Source: Erythrobacter sp. CCH5-A1
GTDB taxonomy: Bacteria > Pseudomonadota > Alphaproteobacteria > Sphingomonadales > Sphingomonadaceae
Assembly: GCF_001557115.1 (NCBI RefSeq)
Contig: NZ_LSKQ01000089.1
Location: 1-12,706 of the forward strand
DNA: 12,706 bases
Direction: 5' to 3'
The notes under the pieces are model-generated. The model made no database searches. It worked only from the letters and a program-made list of their open reading frames with translations, and was not told where the DNA came from. Of the stretch, positions 7,307 to 12,706 are shown one piece after another. Positions within the stretch are counted from its first letter, which is position 1; each line of letters opens with the position of its first letter. The translations under genes were made by a program, and so were the position numbers.

Positions 7307-8158
7307 ATGAACTGGTTCACCCGCGTCCGCAATTCGCTCGGCTTTGCCTCGGAGAAGAAGACAACCGAGAAGGATCTGTGGATCAAGTGCCCCTCGTGCC
7401 AGGAGATGCTGTTCGTCGCCGATTACGAGGCGAACCTCAGCGTCTGCCCCAAGTGCGAGCATCACGGCCGCATCGGGGCGGACGCGCGGCTCGCGCTGCT
7501 GCTCGACGAAGGTTTCGAGGTGCTGCCCCTCCCCAAGGTCACCGAGGACCCGCTCCAGTTCAAGGACACCAAGAAATACACCGACCGCCTGAAGGCCGCG
7601 CGCGCTGCCAACCCGCATGAGGATGCCTTCGTGGTCGGATCGGGCTTCATCGACGCGCAGCCGGCGGTGGTCGGCGTGCAGGATTTCAGCTTCATGGGCG
7701 GCTCGATGGGCATGGCCGTGGGACAGGCCTTCTGCAACGGGGCGCAGAAGGCATTGGATCGCAAGTGCGCCTATGTCGTGGTGACCGCGGCGGGCGGCGC
7801 GCGGATGCAGGAGGGGATTCTCAGCCTCATGCAGATGCCGCGCGCGACGGTGATGACGCGGCGGCTGAAGCAGGCTGGCCTGCCCTATATCGTGGTGCTC
7901 TCCGACCCGACCACCGGCGGCGTGACCGCGAGCTACGCCATGCTCGGCGACATCCACATTGCCGAGCCCGGCGCCCTTATCGGCTTTGCGGGCCAGCGCG
8001 TGATCCAGGACACGATCCGCGAGCAGCTGCCCGAAGGCTTCCAGCGCGCCGAGTACCTCCACAAGCACGGCATGGTCGACATGGTCGTGCCCCGCCACGA
8101 GCTGAAAGCAACGCTGGCGCAGGTGCTCGACTATCTGGCGCCCGTGAAGGCGGCGTAA
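7307..8158 (+). CDS. accD: acetyl-CoA carboxylase carboxyltransferase beta subunit
   Basis: AccD pairs with AccA (not in the window) to transfer the carboxyl group from biotin to acetyl-CoA, the committed step of fatty acid synthesis. The 283-residue protein starts with the usual MNWFTRVR. Its N-terminal zinc ribbon is complete (Cys28-x2-Cys31 and Cys47-x2-Cys50). The crotonase-like domain shows GGARMQEG (163-170) and TTGGVTAS (202-209), the loops that stabilise the carboxybiotin and acyl-CoA intermediates. The ATG at 7307 is preferred to the TTG at 7301 because AGGA at 7296-7299 is 7 nt away. accD followed by folC is also the order in E. coli. Confidence 0.97.
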   Translation: MNWFTRVRNSLGFASEKKTTEKDLWIKCPSCQEMLFVADYEANLSVCPKCEHHGRIGADARLALLLDEGFEVLPLPKVTEDPLQFKDTKKYTDRLKAARAANPHEDAFVVGSGFIDAQPAVVGVQDFSFMGGSMGMAVGQAFCNGAQKALDRKCAYVVVTAAGGARMQEGILSLMQMPRATVMTRRLKQAGLPYIVVLSDPTTGGVTASYAMLGDIHIAEPGALIGFAGQRVIQDTIREQLPEGFQRAEYLHKHGMVDMVVPRHELKATLAQVLDYLAPVKAA

Positions 8159-8163
8159 GTCCT

Positions 8164-8185
8164 CCCCTCCCGCCTGCGGGAGGGG
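8164..8185 (+). repeat. GC-rich hairpin element before folC (REP-like)
   Basis: CCCCTCCCG (8164-8172) pairs perfectly with CGGGAGGGG (8177-8185) around a CCTG loop, a 9-bp stem 5 nt after the accD stop. It is followed by a G-rich tail (8188-8196) up to the folC start. The sequence resembles a hairpin repeat I remember as abundant between genes in alphaproteobacteria, but only one copy is present here. The right arm contains GGAGG, a ribosome-binding sequence. No T tract follows, so a terminator is unlikely. Confidence 0.6.
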
Positions 8186-8197
8186 CCGGGGGTGGGC

Positions 8198-9538
<1,341 letters not shown>

Positions 9539-9546
9539 TACCGTCC

Positions 9547-9562
9547 GTCTCCTGTTGGAGAC
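9547..9562 (+). terminator. hairpin after folC, candidate operon end
   Basis: GTCTCC (9547-9552) pairs with GGAGAC (9557-9562) around TGTT, starting 8 nt after the folC stop. GAGACAC occurs twice (9558-9564 and 9567-9573), so GTCTC could pair with either copy. No T run follows. The position between convergent genes supports a role in transcript ending, but efficiency cannot be judged. Confidence 0.4.
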
Positions 9563-9686
9563 ACATGAGACACTGTCCAGGAACCGAAAACCGCTTCCTC
9601 TGCTGGCCACATCAACGCGCGCAGAATCAGGGTCAGGCATCTCATGCGGGCAAGAATGACCCGTCTTTTCCAAGTAGGAAAGCGCT

Positions 9687-11441
9687 TTAGATCTCCGGAT
9701 CGGGCGGCGGGGCATTCTCCGCCCGTCCCGACCGTGCCTGCCGCATCCATTCGATCACGCACAGCACTACGGCGATCCCGCCGATCAATGTCGTCAGGAT
9801 AAAGACATAGTTATAGCCGCGCTGCTCGATCATTTGCCCGAGCGCTCCGCGTCCCAAGGTGCCGATCAGCAGCGTCAGCGAAGCGAGCAGCGCGAACTGC
9901 ACTGCCGCATAGCGTTTGGCGACGATGCTCGAAAGCCAGGCGATATAGGCCGCACCAGCGATGCCAATCGCAAGGTTTTCCCAAAAGATCGTGAAGGCCA
10001 GCTTTGCCAGCCCAGGCGAGGGCGGCGCGGCGACGAAGAACAGGGGCGAAAGGCCCTGTGCCATCGAATTTACCAGCCAGGTGAAGCCGATAGCGTCGCT
10101 CGCCGCCTGCATCGCCGCACCGCCGACGGCAAGGTTGGCGTATAGCAAGTTGGTCGCCGCCGCCACTACTGCGCCGATGGTAAGCATGAACATTCGCCCC
10201 AACACCGTGATCAGCCAGCCACCTAGGGCAAGGCCGATCAGCACGGCGAAAATGCCAAGAATCTTCGAGGCGAAGGCGACATCCTCGCCGGTATAGCCAA
10301 GCTCCTTGAGGTAGAACGGATAGGCAAACACCCCCCAGACCGAATCCGTGATCCGGTAGGTCAGCACCAGCGCGAGCACCAGCATCAGCGACCAGCCCAT
10401 GCGGCTGACGAACTCGACCAGCGGTAGCACCAGCGCGCGGTAGAGGTGATCGGCAAAGGTGACCTCGCGCACCATGCCTTCCGGCAATTCAGCGGCGATG
10501 ACATTCACGCCCTGGCGTTGCTGCTTGACCACCCAGGCCGCGATGAAGGCCGGAAGCACGATTGTCGCCAGCACGATGAGCGGGCCATAAGTGGTGGTGA
10601 ATAGCGCGACGTCGGGTCGGGTCTCGGGACTCTCGGTCATCGAGCGGACCATGAACACCACGACCGTTCCGATTGCCCAAGCCCACAGCAGGCCGACAGC
10701 CAGCAGCGCGCGGCTGCGCACCTCCGGCGTCACCTCTCCCACAGCATAAAGCTCGGCCACCTCGCTGCGGTTGAAGGCGGCGTTGGCAGCGCGGTCCTCG
10801 CTCACCTCGGCATCGGGCGCGAACAGCCCGGCGATGCCGATTGCCAGCATGAAGGCGCCGAACATCACGTAGACGAAGGGCCAGCCATAACGGTCGGCCA
10901 TGATCAGCCCGATGGCGCCGCCGACCAGCGAGGCGAGACGGAAACCCATCTGAGTTATGGTCGAGAGGATGTCGATGGTCGCCACTTCGTCGGCGACATC
11001 GATACGCCAGGCGTTGATGGCGATGTCCTGTGTCGCGCTGGCGAAGGCGCCGACCGCCGCAAGCAGGCTGAACCACGCGAGGGCCGAGCGCGGGTCGAGC
11101 CCGCTCATCACCACCAGCGCGATGCCGATGACGAGCTGCATCGGCGCGATCCACTGCTTGCGCTTGCCGAGCTTGCGCAGCCCCGGAATGTCGACCTTGT
11201 CGAGCAGCGGCGACCACAGGAACTGGAAGGCATAAGCAAGGCCCACCAGCGAGAACACGCCCATCGTCTCGAGATCGACTTCAGCCTCTGAAAGCCAGGC
11301 GTAGAGCGTGCCGAGGAATAGCGCGGGCGGAAGGCCCTGTGCGAAGCCGAACAGCACCATGAAGCCGCTTTTCGGATTGCGCAGCGAACGCAGGAGTGTG
11401 CCCCAGCCCGGTTTGCCTGTTGCTGCCGATGCTTCGGCCAT
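9687..11441 (-). CDS. ampG: AmpG-family muropeptide MFS permease
   Basis: This is a predicted inner-membrane major facilitator that imports anhydro-muropeptides for cell-wall recycling. In many Gram-negatives this also feeds beta-lactamase induction. The 584-residue protein is closer in length to the long Pseudomonas AmpG than to the 491-residue E. coli one. Family features are [19 protein letters not shown] (35-53 from the GTG), [35 protein letters not shown] (138-152), [12 protein letters not shown], and a late [20 protein letters not shown] (489-508). Roughly 12-14 hydrophobic helices are visible, with hydrophilic inserts around 213-245 and 310-340. ATG at 11441 is chosen over GTG at 11450 because GGGAAGGA lies 10 nt from the ATG and only 1 nt from the GTG. 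The substrate is inferred from family. Confidence 0.85.
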   Translation of the reverse strand: MAEASAATGKPGWGTLLRSLRNPKSGFMVLFGFAQGLPPALFLGTLYAWLSEAEVDLETMGVFSLVGLAYAFQFLWSPLLDKVDIPGLRKLGKRKQWIAPMQLVIGIALVVMSGLDPRSALAWFSLLAAVGAFASATQDIAINAWRIDVADEVATIDILSTITQMGFRLASLVGGAIGLIMADRYGWPFVYVMFGAFMLAIGIAGLFAPDAEVSEDRAANAAFNRSEVAELYAVGEVTPEVRSRALLAVGLLWAWAIGTVVVFMVRSMTESPETRPDVALFTTTYGPLIVLATIVLPAFIAAWVVKQQRQGVNVIAAELPEGMVREVTFADHLYRALVLPLVEFVSRMGWSLMLVLALVLTYRITDSVWGVFAYPFYLKELGYTGEDVAFASKILGIFAVLIGLALGGWLITVLGRMFMLTIGAVVAAATNLLYANLAVGGAAMQAASDAIGFTWLVNSMAQGLSPLFFVAAPPSPGLAKLAFTIFWENLAIGIAGAAYIAWLSSIVAKRYAAVQFALLASLTLLIGTLGRGALGQMIEQRGYNYVFILTTLIGGIAVVLCVIEWMRQARSGRAENAPPPDPEI

Positions 11442-11514
11442 GCTGCTCACGTCCTTCCCGTTGGCGCGGATTTCTGCGACACTAGCCGCTCAGGAGAGGA
11501 ATGGGGAAGAGAAC

Positions 11515-12675
11515 ATGAACCCAGTCGGCACAGCTGTCCCCACATTGCGTCCCACCCCCGGACAATTGGCCCTCGCCGAAGCGATCCGCGAAGGGCGCGC
11601 GAAGGTGGCGGGCGGGATCCAGACCGTGCCGGCAACGAACTACACCTGCCCCGATCACTTCGCGCGCGAGAAGGCGGCGCTGTTCGAGCGGCTGCCGCAA
11701 GTGATCTGCCCGAGCGCGCTGCTGCCCGAGCCCGGCATGGCCGTGCCGCACGACGCGACGGGCCGCCCGCTGCTGATCACCCGCGACGCACAGGGCAAGG
11801 CGCACGTCTTCCTCAACGTCTGCCGCCACCGCGGGACGCGGCTGGTGGAGGGCAGCGAAGTCCAGTGCGCCAAGCGGCTTGTGTGCCCCTATCACGCATG
11901 GACCTACCGGCTCGACGGCGGGCTGATGGCCCTCCCCCGGCCCGAGACCTTCCCGGGGCTCGACAAGGGCGACTTCGGGCTGGTCGAGCTGCCCAGTCTC
12001 GAGGCAGGCGGGTTGATCTGGTTTTCGCCGGCCGAGGGTGCGGACTTCAGCGCTGCACAGGAATTGGGCAGCGACTTCGACGCCTTCGGCCTCAGGAGCG
12101 CGCACCTGTTCCGGCGCAAGCTCCACACGGTGAAGGGCAACTGGAAGCTGATCATGGATGCCTTCCTCGAGAGCTACCATGTCACCCGGCTCCATGCCGC
12201 GACCATCGGCCCGTTCTTCAAGGACGGGATCACCGCCGGCGACCAGATCGGCCCGCACCAGCGCTCTGCCGTCGGGCGGCTGGAGGAGATGGAGGGCGTA
12301 GACCTCACCGACATGGCGAGCCTGCGCCGGGTGGTGACCTTCGCCTACCAGCTACTCCCCGCAACGGTGATCGTGCCGAGCCCCGATTACGTCAACGTGA
12401 TGGTGCTCATGCCGCAGGCAGCCGATCTGACGCTGGTCGAGGACTTCATGCTCATTCCCGAGGCACCCGCCACCGAGAAGGCGCTGGCGCATTGGGAGAA
12501 GAGCTGGAACCTGCTCGACGGCGGGGTTTTTGCCAGCGAGGATTTCCGGGCGGCGGAGCTCGGCCAGCAGGGGCTTTCGAGCGGCGCTGTCGATCACATC
12601 ACCCTCGGCACCCTCGAAGGCGGGATCGCGCGGTTCGACCAGATCGTGAGCGAAGCCTTGCGGGCGGCCCCGTGA
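11515..12675 (+). CDS. Rieske non-heme iron oxygenase, alpha subunit
   Basis: This is a predicted ring-hydroxylating or demethylating oxygenase of 386 residues. The Rieske [2Fe-2S] site is complete: Cys103-x-His105 and Cys124-x2-His127 ([10 protein letters not shown] ... CPYHAWTY). The catalytic domain has [19 protein letters not shown] (209-227), giving His222 and His227 as iron ligands and Asp215/Glu219 near the electron-transfer bridge. The third carboxylate ligand is probably Asp343 in [16 protein letters not shown]. The start at 11515 follows GGGGA (11503-11507) at 7 nt; the open frame upstream runs antisense to ampG. No ferredoxin, reductase or beta subunit is in the window, so electron partners must be encoded elsewhere. 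The substrate cannot be assigned. It is divergent from ampG with only 73 nt between the chosen starts. Confidence 0.9.
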   Translation: MNPVGTAVPTLRPTPGQLALAEAIREGRAKVAGGIQTVPATNYTCPDHFAREKAALFERLPQVICPSALLPEPGMAVPHDATGRPLLITRDAQGKAHVFLNVCRHRGTRLVEGSEVQCAKRLVCPYHAWTYRLDGGLMALPRPETFPGLDKGDFGLVELPSLEAGGLIWFSPAEGADFSAAQELGSDFDAFGLRSAHLFRRKLHTVKGNWKLIMDAFLESYHVTRLHAATIGPFFKDGITAGDQIGPHQRSAVGRLEEMEGVDLTDMASLRRVVTFAYQLLPATVIVPSPDYVNVMVLMPQAADLTLVEDFMLIPEAPATEKALAHWEKSWNLLDGGVFASEDFRAAELGQQGLSSGAVDHITLGTLEGGIARFDQIVSEALRAAP

Positions 12676-12706
12676 GGGCCTAGGCGCCGCCCCCATGCCC
12701 ACCCAG

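Noticed and set aside
9665..9683. Weak TTTCC/GGAAA stem as an ampG terminator on the minus strand
   Set aside because: Only five base pairs with no T tract after it on the minus strand.
11308..11514. Longer N-terminus for the Rieske protein overlapping ampG antisense
   Set aside because: It would run through the ampG coding region and the whole divergent promoter; a well-placed ribosome-binding site precedes 11515. The ATG at 11501 is out of frame.
12676..12706. GCCTAGGC palindrome (12678-12685) and an 11-mer shared in reverse with 8190-8200
   Set aside because: Too short, and at the window edge; not enough to call a terminator or a second copy of the folC-upstream repeat.

Overview
The window is about two thirds G+C. 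It carries a dense run of housekeeping genes whose protein sequences look alphaproteobacterial. The order lapA-domain gene / pyrF / trpF / trpB / trpA / accD / folC is the arrangement I associate with Sphingomonadales, most likely an Erythrobacter/Porphyrobacter-type organism. That placement is inference from gene order and protein style; no rRNA or other phylogenetic marker is present.

Layout. (1) 1-195: upstream region with inverted repeats and a plausible promoter. (2) 199-924 (+): orphan LuxR-type regulator with an autoinducer-domain-like N-terminus. (3) 1026-2336 (+): purB, set off by a candidate terminator hairpin. (4) 2413-9538 (+): a long, tightly packed probable operon encoding a LapA-domain membrane protein, pyrF, a bleomycin-resistance-type VOC protein, a GNAT acetyltransferase, trpF, trpB, a 62-aa membrane ORF, trpA, accD and folC. 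Four junctions are 4-nt stop/start overlaps: lapA-pyrF, trpF-trpB, trpB-small ORF and small ORF-trpA. (5) 9539-9686: a 148-nt lower-G+C spacer between convergent genes. (6) 9687-11441 (-): AmpG-family muropeptide permease. (7) 11515-12675 (+): Rieske non-heme iron oxygenase alpha subunit, divergent from ampG. The last 31 nt hold nothing recognisable.

Functionally, the central operon joins steps of purine (purB, just upstream), pyrimidine (pyrF), tryptophan (trpF, trpB, trpA), fatty acid (accD) and folate (folC) synthesis. The other trp genes (trpE, trpD, trpC) and the partner acetyl-CoA carboxylase subunits are not in the window. Three inserted genes are not explained by these pathways: the VOC/GNAT pair between pyrF and trpF, and the small hydrophobic ORF between trpB and trpA.

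The strongest candidate for something undescribed is that 62-codon ORF at 6260-6448. It starts at a TTG overlapping the trpB stop and ends overlapping the trpA start. It is about 56% G+C, clearly lower than its neighbours, and encodes a likely two-helix membrane protein. Secondary points are an orphan LuxR receptor with altered ligand-pocket positions under a lux-box-sized palindrome, a hairpin that may mask the folC ribosome-binding region, a 12-codon leader ORF in front of accD, and a compound stem-loop between purB and the lapA-domain gene. I saw no CRISPR array, tRNA, rRNA, prophage or intact insertion sequence.
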